NCBI RefSeq assembly: GCF_000315425.1
Contig: NZ_JH992922.1
Coordinates: forward strand, 1,855,086-1,919,085
Direction of reading: 5' to 3'
From: Massilia timonae CCUG 45783
GTDB taxonomy: Bacteria; Pseudomonadota; Gammaproteobacteria; Burkholderiales; Burkholderiaceae_D
DNA: 64,000 nucleotides
Positions 51,298 through 59,619 of the stretch are shown one piece after another; position 1 is the stretch's first letter; every line of letters starts with the position of its first letter. Made by a program: the position numbers and the translations under genes. The notes under the pieces are model-generated. The model was not told where the DNA came from. It searched no databases and saw only the letters and a list, made by a program, of their open reading frames with translations.

Positions 51298-53589
51298 ATG
51301 GCAATCGTCGCTACCCACGTCGCAGCAGTTCAAGAACTGTACGTCGCATACTTCGGCCGTCCAGCTGACCCAGCTGGCCTGGACTACTGGACCAACATCG
51401 TCGAAGCTCAGAAATCGACCGCTGCTGTGTCGGCAACCTTCGCTGAGTCGGACGAGTACCAGGACGCCTTCGAAGGCATGACCAACACCCAGATCGTCAA
51501 CAAGATCTACATGAACATGTTCGGCCGCGAAGCCGAAGCCACCGGCCGTGACTACTGGGTCAAGCTGCTGGACGCAGGCACCATCAGCGTCGACAACATC
51601 GTTGCTGACGTTGCCAAAGCTGCCGTGGGCACCGATGGCGAAGCCGTCGAAAACAAGGTTGCTGCCGCTACCGCCTTCACCGCTGCTCTGGACACCGAAG
51701 CTGAAGTCGCCGGCTACGCAGGCCCAGACGCCCTGGCCCTGGCCAAGGCATTCATCACCAGCGTCACCACCGACGCAACCCTGGCAACCCAGACCGCACC
51801 AGCAGCCCTGAACGCCACCGTGGCAGCTGTCGTTGCCGCTGGCACCGAGTTCACCCTGGAAAGCGCTGTCGCTAACCTGACCGCTGCCAACGCAGCAAAA
51901 TCGGCTGTCCTGGCTGACCTGGCTGAAGACGAAGCCGTCGCTGCCCAGCTGGAAAAGAACGGCGTGACCGAGACCCCGACCGACGCACAAGTCCTGAAGG
52001 CAATCGCTGACATCGATACTGCTGGCGACAACGGCATCAACGGCTTCATCACCGGCTTCTCGGGCCTGAACGCTGCCCAGCAATCGGCACGTATCGCTTC
52101 GCTGCAAGCTGACAACGCCGCTGAACTGCGTGCTGCTACCGTCACCGCCACCACCGGCCTGAACGCTCGTACCGCCGCTGTCAACGCCGTGGAAAACCTG
52201 GGCGCCGCCTACGCTGACTACCAGGCAGCCATCGAAGCCGAAGAAGCTGCTGAAACCGCAGCCGCCCTGGCAAGCACCGCTGCCAGCGCAGCCCTGCAAA
52301 ACTTCGGCACCCTGGCCAAAGGCACGGTTGCCGCAGTTCCGGCTGTCGGCGAGCCGACCAGCTACACCTTCACCCCGGCCGCTGGTGGCGCCGCTGTGAC
52401 CGTGATCACCATCAATGCCGATGGCGAAGCAGTCCTGGCCGCTAACACCGTGACCGAAGCCCGCTACCCAGGCGTCACCGCTGCCCTGACCGCAATCAAC
52501 GCATCGCTGGTTGCCGACGCATCGTACGACGACGCAGTGGAAGCCCTGGAAATCGCTACCATCGCTGCCGACATCCTGGACGCAGCGGATGACGGTTCGA
52601 ACCTGGCAGCCGTTGGCGCGACCTTCCAGTTCGTGCAACTGGGCGACGACGAACTGCCGACCTACCAGCAGATCCTGGCTGAAGACGAGTTCTTCACCAA
52701 CCAACTGGCGGCGCAGGATGCGCTGGTCGGCGGCGGCGAAGGTAGCTATACCACCGCGATCAACCAACTGGCGACCGATGTGGATGCTGTTATGACCGGC
52801 CCAACCCCAACCGCAGCCGCTCTGAAGGTTGTGCTGGACGAGGCAGTTGCTGACCGCGTGATCACCGCAGCGCAAGCTACTTCGATCTCGGGCAAATTCG
52901 CCGCCACCACTGCTGGTACCGAAGCTGTCAACAAGGCAGTGGCCGACATCAACTGGGCTGCCAAGTATGAAGCCTTCACCGATGCACGCGACGCCCTGCT
53001 GGCTGCTGAAACCGGTCCTACCGGCGACACCGACATCGGCGCCCTGGTCAACGCACTGATCGACCAGCAAGATACCGTCGACGGCATCAACGAGAAGATC
53101 GAAAACTTCGCTGACGCAGTCGCTGCCTACAACGCTGCTCAAGAACTGAACGGCGCCGTGACCGCTGCTAACACCGCGATCACCAACGCAACCAAAGTGA
53201 TCACCGACGCTGGCTACGCTGCTCCGGTCTTCCTGTCGCAGAGCGTCACCCTGGCAACTGCCAAGGACGACCTGTTCCTGGCTAACAAGACCGACCTGCA
53301 AGTGCGTAACTTCGGCGCCCAGGGCGACGACGTCCTGTACGTCGGCTCGGGCCTGACCTACAACGATACCGAAATCGGTACCGGCACCGGTCAAAGCTCG
53401 CTGCGCGCCGCTGGCGACAACAGCGTGCTGGAGTTCTTCCTGCAGCAAAGCGGTAACAACGTCATCGTCCACATCGAAAACAAAGCTTTCGGTTCGGATT
53501 CGGGCGCTGCTGCCGACATCACCAAGATCACCCTGGTCGGCGTCGACCTGGAAGACCTGGTCATCGACAACGGCTTCATCTCGATCTAA
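51298..53589 (+). CDS. DUF4214 S-layer-like protein A, type I secretion substrate
   Basis: 763 residues, no N-terminal signal peptide. Two DUF4214 modules open it (VQELYVAYFGRPADPAGLDY W and NKIYMNMFGREAEATGRDYW, about 10-95). A very Ala-rich, helical, nearly Cys-free body (100-640) follows, then a beta-rich C-terminal part (about 650-763, NFGAQGDDVLYVGSGLTYN, FFLQQSGNNVIVHIENKAFG) ending ITLVGVDLEDLVIDNGFISI. This is the kind of C-terminus recognised by type I exporters. No RTX GGxGxD nonapeptides occur. Alanine is mostly GCT/GCA/GCC, unlike neighbours, as in very highly expressed genes. Strong promoter and terminator signals flank it. A surface-layer or matrix role is inferred. Confidence 0.8.
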   Translation: MAIVATHVAAVQELYVAYFGRPADPAGLDYWTNIVEAQKSTAAVSATFAESDEYQDAFEGMTNTQIVNKIYMNMFGREAEATGRDYWVKLLDAGTISVDNIVADVAKAAVGTDGEAVENKVAAATAFTAALDTEAEVAGYAGPDALALAKAFITSVTTDATLATQTAPAALNATVAAVVAAGTEFTLESAVANLTAANAAKSAVLADLAEDEAVAAQLEKNGVTETPTDAQVLKAIADIDTAGDNGINGFITGFSGLNAAQQSARIASLQADNAAELRAATVTATTGLNARTAAVNAVENLGAAYADYQAAIEAEEAAETAAALASTAASAALQNFGTLAKGTVAAVPAVGEPTSYTFTPAAGGAAVTVITINADGEAVLAANTVTEARYPGVTAALTAINASLVADASYDDAVEALEIATIAADILDAADDGSNLAAVGATFQFVQLGDDELPTYQQILAEDEFFTNQLAAQDALVGGGEGSYTTAINQLATDVDAVMTGPTPTAAALKVVLDEAVADRVITAAQATSISGKFAATTAGTEAVNKAVADINWAAKYEAFTDARDALLAAETGPTGDTDIGALVNALIDQQDTVDGINEKIENFADAVAAYNAAQELNGAVTAANTAITNATKVITDAGYAAPVFLSQSVTLATAKDDLFLANKTDLQVRNFGAQGDDVLYVGSGLTYNDTEIGTGTGQSSLRAAGDNSVLEFFLQQSGNNVIVHIENKAFGSDSGAAADITKITLVGVDLEDLVIDNGFISI

Positions 53590-53609
53590 TCGCTGTCCGG
53601 ATCGTGAAC

Positions 53610-53627
53610 GTGCCTCGCAAGAGGCAC
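53610..53627 (+). other. Small GCAA-tetraloop hairpin after DUF4214 protein A
   Basis: A 7-bp stem GTGCCTC / GAGGCAC closes a GCAA loop (a GNRA-type tetraloop), located between the stop codon and the terminator. It may protect the transcript 3' region from exonucleases. Confidence 0.5.
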
Positions 53628-53636
53628 CGAGCTGAT

Positions 53637-53674
53637 AAAACCCCCGCTGCCGTATGGCAGCGGGGGTTTTTTTA
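53637..53674 (+). terminator. Rho-independent terminator of DUF4214 protein A
   Basis: An 11-bp stem cccccgctgcc / ggcagcggggg with loop gtat and A/T extension (53637-53666) is followed by seven T. Very strong. Confidence 0.92.
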
Positions 53675-53722
53675 TTCCAACTGGACTCGAAACTTTACTT
53701 TTGATGAATAGAGAATATTTTT

Positions 53723-53790
53723 TGGAAACTTTTATCCGTTTGTGACGGTTATCACGTGTCTGTACGGTAACTTTCTGTCATCATGCGCTC
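53723..53790 (+). promoter_or_regulatory. CRP-dependent promoter of the second DUF4214 gene
   Basis: TGTGACGGTTATCACG (53741-53756) has one mismatch in the second half-site. TGGAAACTTT (53723-53732) again begins 18 bases upstream, and CTGTCATCAT lies about 30 bases after the centre, as in the first copy. The promoter was evidently duplicated with the gene. Confidence 0.72.
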
Positions 53791-53861
53791 CGATGGCCTT
53801 GCTTGCGTACTGACAATGCCGGCATGGGCCTGGACCCCCGATTCATCTACTGGAGCTTTCC

Positions 53862-56132
53862 ATGGCAGTTGTCGCTACCCACGTCGCAGCAGTTCAACAA
53901 CTTTACGTTGCCTATTTCGGCCGCCCGGCCGATCCGAGTGGCCTCGACTACTGGACCAATATCGTCAAGGCGCAGGGCAAGACCGATGCCGTGTCGGCCA
54001 CCTTCGCGACGTCTCCCGAATACAAGGCCGCGTTCGCCGGCATGACCAATACCCAGATCGTCAACAAGATCTATTCGAACCTGTTCAACCGCGCTGCCGA
54101 TCCGGTTGGCCGCGACTATTGGGTCGACCTGCTGAACAAGGGCACGATCAAGGTCGACTTCATCGTCGCCGACGTCGCCCGCGCCGCGCTGACCACCGAC
54201 AAGGAATCCATCGAGAACAAGGTCGCCGCCGCGACCGCATTTACCAACGCGCTGGATACCGCGGCCGAAATCGCCGGCTATAGCGGCGACAAGGCGCTGG
54301 CCCTGGCCAAGGCATTCATCTCGAGCGTGACCACCGACGCGAGCCTGAAGGCGGCGATCGCAACGGCCGCGCTGAACGCATCGGTGGCGGCGGTCGTCGA
54401 AGCCGGCACCCCGTTCTCGCTGCAAGGCGCGCTGGCCAAGCTGGTGGCGGCCCAGGACGCCAAGTCGGGCATCCTGGCCGACCTGGCCGACGACAACGCG
54501 GCCGTTGCCGATCAACTGGATGCCTCTGGCGTGACCGGTACCCCTACCACGGCGCAGATCCTGGCCGCCATCGCCGCCATCGACAAGGCGGGCGACACCG
54601 GCATGAACGGCCTGATCGCCGGCTTCGCCAGCCTGACCGCCGCCCAGCAAACCGCCCGTATCGCGTCGACCGAAGCCGATAACACCGCCGCTCTGCGTAC
54701 CCAGGCCACCACGCTGGATACCCGCACCAAGGCGCTCGACGCGGTGAGCAACCTGAGCACCGCATACAAGAACTACAAGTCCGCCGTCGCGACCGAAGAT
54801 GCGGCCAACAAGGCCGCCGCCCTGAGCCTGACCGCGGAAACCAAGGCGATCAAGGACGTCGGCACCCTGAATGGCGGCGCGCTGGCCAGCATCGTCGAAG
54901 CGGGCGCCGTGACCGGCTACGAATTCACGCCGGCCACCGGCGCCGCAGTCGGGCTGATCGAGTTGAACAGCGCCGGCACCGCATTCGTCCTGGCCTCCGG
55001 TGTGACCGAAGCCAAGTACAAGGGCGTGACGGTGGCCCTGGCCGCCATCAACAAGAGCGTGACCACCCACAAGACGCTCGACAAGGCGCGCGAGGACCTG
55101 TCCACCGCGACCCTCGCCGCCGACATCCTCGATTCGGCCGATTCGGGCGCGCGCCTGAAGGCCGTCGGAAGCGCCTTCGTGTTCGCCAAGCTGGGTACCG
55201 ACGCGCTGCCGACCTACCAGCAGATCCTGGCGGAAGACAAATCGTTCCAGTCGCAACTCGACGCGCGCGATGCGCTGGTTGGCGGCGGCAAGGGCAGCTA
55301 CGCCACCGGCATCACCGCGCTGTCGACCGACGTCGATACGCTCATGAAGACCGGGACGCCGACCGTCGAGGCGTTGAAGGCGCGCCTGGATACCGCCGTG
55401 ACGGCCAAGCTGATCACCGCCGCGCAGGCGACCGATATCGCCGGCAAGTTCGGCACCACCACCGAAGCGATCGCCGCGGTCAACAAGGCGCTGGCTGGCG
55501 TCAATGTGGCCGCCCAGTACAAGACCTTCGACGACGCGCGCAGCGCGTTGCTGTCGGCCGAAGCGAGCGAAACCGGCATCGGCACGCGCGTCGGCCAGCT
55601 GGAAGCCGCCCAAGGCGCGCTCGACGCGACCAATGCCAAGATCAAGGCATTGGCCGAGGCAGTAGTCGCCTATGAGGCCGCCCAGTCCCTGAACAGCGTG
55701 GTGGAAGCCGCCGACGCCACGATCGCCGCCGCGCGCAAGATCATCACCGACAAGGGCTACGCCGCACCGGTGACCCTGGAGCAGAGCGTCACCCTGGCCA
55801 CCGCCAAGGACGACGTCTACCTGGCGGGCGCCACCAAGGTGAGCGTGCACAACTTCGGCTCGCAAGGCGACGACTATCTGTACGTCGGCGCCGGCCTGAC
55901 CTACAACCGCACCGAGATCGGTTCGGGCACGGGCCAGACCGCGCTGAACAAGGCGGGCGACGACAAGGTGCTGGAATTCTTCCTGCAGCAAAGCGGCAAC
56001 GACGTCATCGTCCATATCGAAAGCAAGGCCTTCGGCTCGACTTCGGGCGCGGCAGCCAACATCACCGCCATCACCCTGGTCGGCGTGGACCTGGACGACC
56101 TGGCCATCCGCGACGGCATCATCTCGATTTAA
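53862..56132 (+). CDS. DUF4214 S-layer-like protein B, type I secretion substrate
   Basis: 756 residues, paralogue of protein A along its whole length: DUF4214 modules at 10-95 (LYVAYFGRPADPSGLDYW; NLFNRAADPVGRDYW), an Ala-rich helical body with many Lys, shared landmarks such as LPTYQQILAED and ALVGGGKGSYAT, and a C-terminal part ending ITLVGVDLDDLAIRDGIISI. Codon use is mostly GCC/GCG for Ala, unlike protein A, so the two genes have diverged in expression. No signal peptide, Cys or RTX repeats. It is followed by its own terminator and then the type I secretion operon, which presumably exports both. Confidence 0.8.
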   Translation: MAVVATHVAAVQQLYVAYFGRPADPSGLDYWTNIVKAQGKTDAVSATFATSPEYKAAFAGMTNTQIVNKIYSNLFNRAADPVGRDYWVDLLNKGTIKVDFIVADVARAALTTDKESIENKVAAATAFTNALDTAAEIAGYSGDKALALAKAFISSVTTDASLKAAIATAALNASVAAVVEAGTPFSLQGALAKLVAAQDAKSGILADLADDNAAVADQLDASGVTGTPTTAQILAAIAAIDKAGDTGMNGLIAGFASLTAAQQTARIASTEADNTAALRTQATTLDTRTKALDAVSNLSTAYKNYKSAVATEDAANKAAALSLTAETKAIKDVGTLNGGALASIVEAGAVTGYEFTPATGAAVGLIELNSAGTAFVLASGVTEAKYKGVTVALAAINKSVTTHKTLDKAREDLSTATLAADILDSADSGARLKAVGSAFVFAKLGTDALPTYQQILAEDKSFQSQLDARDALVGGGKGSYATGITALSTDVDTLMKTGTPTVEALKARLDTAVTAKLITAAQATDIAGKFGTTTEAIAAVNKALAGVNVAAQYKTFDDARSALLSAEASETGIGTRVGQLEAAQGALDATNAKIKALAEAVVAYEAAQSLNSVVEAADATIAAARKIITDKGYAAPVTLEQSVTLATAKDDVYLAGATKVSVHNFGSQGDDYLYVGAGLTYNRTEIGSGTGQTALNKAGDDKVLEFFLQQSGNDVIVHIESKAFGSTSGAAANITAITLVGVDLDDLAIRDGIISI

Positions 56133-56179
56133 TGTAGCCGCCCGACGCCCTGCTGAGGGCGTCCCGCGGTGTAAAACCG

Positions 56180-56219
56180 AAACACCTCACCGCCGATGGC
56201 CGTGGGGTGTTTCTTTTTT
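56180..56219 (+). terminator. Rho-independent terminator of DUF4214 protein B
   Basis: An 11-bp stem aaacacctcac / gtggggtgttt (56180-56190 and 56202-56212, one G-T pair) is followed by cttttttg. A smaller hairpin, acgccctgctgagggcgt (about 56145-56162), precedes it. Confidence 0.88.
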
Positions 56220-56281
56220 GCGAGATCGTTTGACAAAAAGTTGTCGTCAAGAAGCAACTCCCTTACCGGCCGTTCAAAATT

Positions 56282-56329
56282 TGTGACCCACATCACAAAA
56301 AACTCTTGTTCTAGCGCATAATACGGCCC
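56282..56329 (+). promoter_or_regulatory. CRP-dependent promoter of the type I secretion operon
   Basis: TGTGACCCACATCACA (56282-56297) is a perfect CRP-type palindrome. CATAAT (56317-56322) serves as -10, with TTGTTC (56307-56312) nearby, so the site centre is about 40 bases before the implied start. The leader then contains a hairpin GGCAC...GTGCC (56353-56373). Confidence 0.75.
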
Positions 56330-56407
56330 AGTGAGCAATTTCCCCCGAGTTAGGCACTCTCATGTGAGGTGCCGGAATTGCTGGCTTGTATCCCACTACT
56401 CGCATCC

Positions 56408-58231
56408 ATGAAACCATTGCTGAACAAAAAGAACGAGATCGAACAGGCGCTGGCCGCCTTCAAGAGCACCTTCATCACGGTCGGCGTCTTCAGCGCGATC
56501 ATCAACATCCTGATGCTGACGCCGTCGATCTACATGCTGCAAGTCTATGACCGCGTGCTGGCCAGCCGCAACGAGATCACGCTGCTGATGCTGACCCTGC
56601 TGATGCTGGGCGCCTACGCCTTCATCGCCGGCCTCGAGCTGATCCGCTCCTTCGTGCTGGTCCGGGTGGGCGCGCGCTTCGACATGATCATGAACAAGCG
56701 CGTGTATACCGCCGCCTTCGAGCAGAACCTGAAGCAGGCCGGCGGCAATGCCGGGCAGTCGCTGAGCGACCTGACCAACCTGCGCCAGTTCCTGACCGGT
56801 AACGCGCTGTTCGCCTTCTTCGACGCGCCCTGGTTCCCGATCTACCTGCTGGTGATCTTCCTGTTCGAACCGACCCTGGGCCTGTTCGCGTTGGGCGGCA
56901 CGGTGGTCCTGATCATCCTGGCCGTGGTCAACGAGCGCATCACGCGTAAGCCTTTGTCGGAAGCGAACACCATGTCGATCCAGGCCGGCACCCTGGCCAC
57001 CAACAACCTGCGCAATGCCGAAGTCATCGAGTCGATGGGCATGCTGCCGAACCTGATGGGCCGCTGGTTCAAGATGCACGGCAAATTCCTGTCGCTGCAG
57101 GCCGACGCCAGCCAGAAGGCCGGCAAGATCGGTTCGGCCACCAAGTTCGTGCAGACCGCCCAGCAGTCGCTGGTGCTGGGCCTGGGCGCGCTGCTGGTGC
57201 TGGAGAACAAGATCACCCCGGGCATGATGATCGCGGCCTCGATCCTGGTCGGCCGCACCATGCAGCCGGTGCAGCAGGTGATCGGCGTGTGGAAGAACTG
57301 GAGCAGCACCCGCATGGCCTACGAGCGCCTGACCAAGCTGCTGGAAACGAATCCGGCGCGCGAAGCCGGCATGGCCCTGCCGAAGCCGCAAGGCCACCTG
57401 ACCGTGGAAGGCGTCACCGCCGCGCCGCCGGGCGCCAAGAACCCGATCGTGCGCAATGTGAGCTTCGGCATCAAGCCGGGCGACGTGCTCGGTGTGATCG
57501 GCCCGAGCGGCTCGGGCAAGTCGACCCTGGCGCGCCTGCTGGTCGGCGTCTGGCCGTCGATGATGGGCAAGGTGCGCCTGGACGGCGCCGACATCTACCA
57601 GTGGAACAAGGCCGAACTCGGCCCGAACATGGGTTACCTGCCGCAGGACATCGAACTGTTCGCCGGCACCGTGAGCGAAAACATCGCCCGCTTCGGCGAA
57701 GTCGATGCCGAGAAGGTCGTGCTGGCGGCCAAGCGCGCCGGCGTGCACGACATGATCCTGCACCTGCCGAACGGCTACGACACCCAGCTGGGCGACAGCG
57801 GCGCCGGCCTGTCCGGCGGCCAGAAGCAGCGCCTGGGCCTGGCCCGCGCGATGTACGACGATCCGGCGCTGATCGTGCTGGACGAGCCGAACTCGAACCT
57901 CGACGAGGCGGGCGAGCAGGCCCTGGTGAACGCGGTGCTCGACCTGCGCAGCCGCGGCAAGACCATCGTCCTGATCACCCATCGTCCGAGCGCGATCAGC
58001 GTGACCACCAAGCTGCTGCTGATGCGCGAAGGCCAGGTCCACATGTTCGGTCCGACCGCCAAGGTGCTGGAAGCCCTGAAGGAACAGCAGAAGCAGGCGG
58101 CCCTGCCGGGTCCGGGCGCCACCGCCGGCGCCAAGCCGCCCGCGCCGGCCGCTCCGCCGGCGCCGCCGGCGCCGCCGGCGCCGCCAGCCCCTGCGCCAGC
58201 CCCGAACGACCAGCCCCAAGCGAGCGTTTGA
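56408..58231 (+). CDS. Type I secretion ABC transporter (PrtD/HlyB-like)
   Basis: 607 residues. The membrane domain (about 20-300, TFITVGVFSAIINILMLTPS, NEITLLMLTLLMLGAYAFIAG) carries MLQVYDRVLASRNE, a family motif. The nucleotide-binding domain (about 330-560) has Walker A GPSGSGKSTL, signature GLSGGQKQRLGL, Walker B ALIVLDEPNSNLDE and switch His ITHRPS. No N-terminal C39 or C39-like domain, so it belongs to the PrtD-type group. The C-terminus carries an unusual 40-residue Ala/Pro tail. ATG 56408 (MKPLLNKKNE) is the family-typical start; GTG 56369 is possible. First gene of the secretion operon. Confidence 0.9.
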   Translation: MKPLLNKKNEIEQALAAFKSTFITVGVFSAIINILMLTPSIYMLQVYDRVLASRNEITLLMLTLLMLGAYAFIAGLELIRSFVLVRVGARFDMIMNKRVYTAAFEQNLKQAGGNAGQSLSDLTNLRQFLTGNALFAFFDAPWFPIYLLVIFLFEPTLGLFALGGTVVLIILAVVNERITRKPLSEANTMSIQAGTLATNNLRNAEVIESMGMLPNLMGRWFKMHGKFLSLQADASQKAGKIGSATKFVQTAQQSLVLGLGALLVLENKITPGMMIAASILVGRTMQPVQQVIGVWKNWSSTRMAYERLTKLLETNPAREAGMALPKPQGHLTVEGVTAAPPGAKNPIVRNVSFGIKPGDVLGVIGPSGSGKSTLARLLVGVWPSMMGKVRLDGADIYQWNKAELGPNMGYLPQDIELFAGTVSENIARFGEVDAEKVVLAAKRAGVHDMILHLPNGYDTQLGDSGAGLSGGQKQRLGLARAMYDDPALIVLDEPNSNLDEAGEQALVNAVLDLRSRGKTIVLITHRPSAISVTTKLLLMREGQVHMFGPTAKVLEALKEQQKQAALPGPGATAGAKPPAPAAPPAPPAPPAPPAPAPAPNDQPQASV

Positions 58232-58263
58232 CCGACGACGGTCATTATTGGAGAACCGAATAG

Positions 58264-59616
58264 ATGAAGTTGTTGAAGAGTAATACTACGGACGTGGTCG
58301 TGCACGACGTCGAGCCGACCGAAGTCAAGACCGATCCTAATCCGTACAGCAAGCTCGGCTGGCTGATCGTGCTGGCCGGTTTCGGCGGCTTCCTGCTGTG
58401 GGCGCTGCTGGCGCCGCTCGACAAGGGCGTGCCGCTGTCCGGCACCGTGGCCACCGAATCGAACCGCCAGGCCGTGCAGCACCAGGCCGGCGGCACCGTC
58501 CAGGAACTGCTGGTGCGTGACGGCGACGTGGTCAAGAAGGGCCAGGTGCTGGTGCGCATGAACCCGATCGTGGCCCGTTCCGCGGTCGAGGTCACCGACG
58601 CCCAATACCTGTCGGCGCTGGCCAACGTCGCCCGCCTGACGGCGGAACGCGATGGCGGCCGGACGATCAAGTTTTCGGAAGAACTGGAAAAGCGCCGCAC
58701 CGAACCGCGCGTGATGGAATTGATGAGCACGCAGAACCAGCTGCTGATGGCGCGCCAGAGTTCGCTGCAAAATGAACTGGCCGGCATCGACGCCAGCATC
58801 GAAGGCCTCAAGATGCAGATCAGCGGCCTGCAGGAATCGCGCGACAGCAAGAAGGAGCAGGTCGAATTCCTGAAAGAACAGCTGGGCGGCATGCGCGACC
58901 TGGCCAAGGAAGGCTACGTCGCCCGCAACCGCCTGCTCGACCTCGAGCGCACCTATGCCCAGCTGGGTGGCGCCATCTCGGAAGACATCGGCAATATCGG
59001 CCGCTCGCAGCGCCAGGTGATCGAGCTGACGATGCGCCGCGCCCAGCGCGTGCAGGACTACCAGAAGGAAGTGCGCACCCAGCTGGCCGACTTCCAGCGC
59101 GAGGCCGACGGCCAGGGCGCGCGCCTGCAGGCGCAGCGCTTCGAGCTGTCGAACGTCGAAGTGAAGTCGCCTGCCGACGGCGTGGTGGTCGGCCTGGCGG
59201 TGTTCACCAACGGCGGCGTGGTGCCGGCCGGCTTCAAGATGATGGACATCGTCCCGAGCAACGCCCCGCTGATCGTCGACGGCCAGCTGGCGACCAACCT
59301 GGTGGACAAGGTGCACCCGGGCCTGCCGGTGGAGCTGATCTTCTCGGCCTTCAATACCAACAAGACTCCGCACATCGACGGCGAAGTGCTGTACATCTCG
59401 GCCGACCGCAGCGTCGACGAAAAGACCGGCGCGCCTTACTACAAGGTCCACGTCAAGGTGACCCCGGAAGGCCAGAAGAAGGTCGCCGCGCACAATATGG
59501 ACATCCGCTCCGGCATGCCGGTCGAGCTGTTCGTGAAGACCGGCGAGCGCACGATGATGAGCTACCTGCTCAAGCCGATCATGGACCGCGCCCACTCGGC
59601 GCTGAGCGAGGAGTAA
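58264..59616 (+). CDS. Type I secretion periplasmic adaptor (HlyD family)
   Basis: 450 residues. One membrane helix near the N-terminus (LGWLIVLAGFGGFLLWALLA), a lipoyl/barrel-sandwich half (AVQHQAGGTVQELLVRDGDV then VKKGQVLVRMNPI), a long coiled-coil hairpin (about 115-285), the second half (EVKSPADGVVVGLAVFTNGG with the conserved F-T-x-G-G-V), and a beta-barrel domain ending before a short C-terminal tail (AHNMDIRSGMPVELFVKTGE). It bridges the ABC transporter and the TolC-type channel. TTGGAG lies upstream at 11 bases; 32 bases separate it from the ABC gene and 3 from the next. Confidence 0.92.
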   Translation: MKLLKSNTTDVVVHDVEPTEVKTDPNPYSKLGWLIVLAGFGGFLLWALLAPLDKGVPLSGTVATESNRQAVQHQAGGTVQELLVRDGDVVKKGQVLVRMNPIVARSAVEVTDAQYLSALANVARLTAERDGGRTIKFSEELEKRRTEPRVMELMSTQNQLLMARQSSLQNELAGIDASIEGLKMQISGLQESRDSKKEQVEFLKEQLGGMRDLAKEGYVARNRLLDLERTYAQLGGAISEDIGNIGRSQRQVIELTMRRAQRVQDYQKEVRTQLADFQREADGQGARLQAQRFELSNVEVKSPADGVVVGLAVFTNGGVVPAGFKMMDIVPSNAPLIVDGQLATNLVDKVHPGLPVELIFSAFNTNKTPHIDGEVLYISADRSVDEKTGAPYYKVHVKVTPEGQKKVAAHNMDIRSGMPVELFVKTGERTMMSYLLKPIMDRAHSALSEE

Positions 59617-59619
59617 GCC

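Noticed and set aside
51292..53472. 726-codon frame antisense to DUF4214 protein A
   Set aside because: Shadow of the regular GC-skewed codons of the sense gene; no ribosome site and unlike any family.
53847..56015. 722-codon frame antisense to DUF4214 protein B
   Set aside because: Same reason as for protein A; Gly/Arg/His-rich and with no supporting signal.
51298..56132. RTX toxin or adhesin
   Set aside because: No GGxGxDxUx nonapeptide repeats in either protein, so calcium-binding RTX identity is not supported despite the type I exporter.
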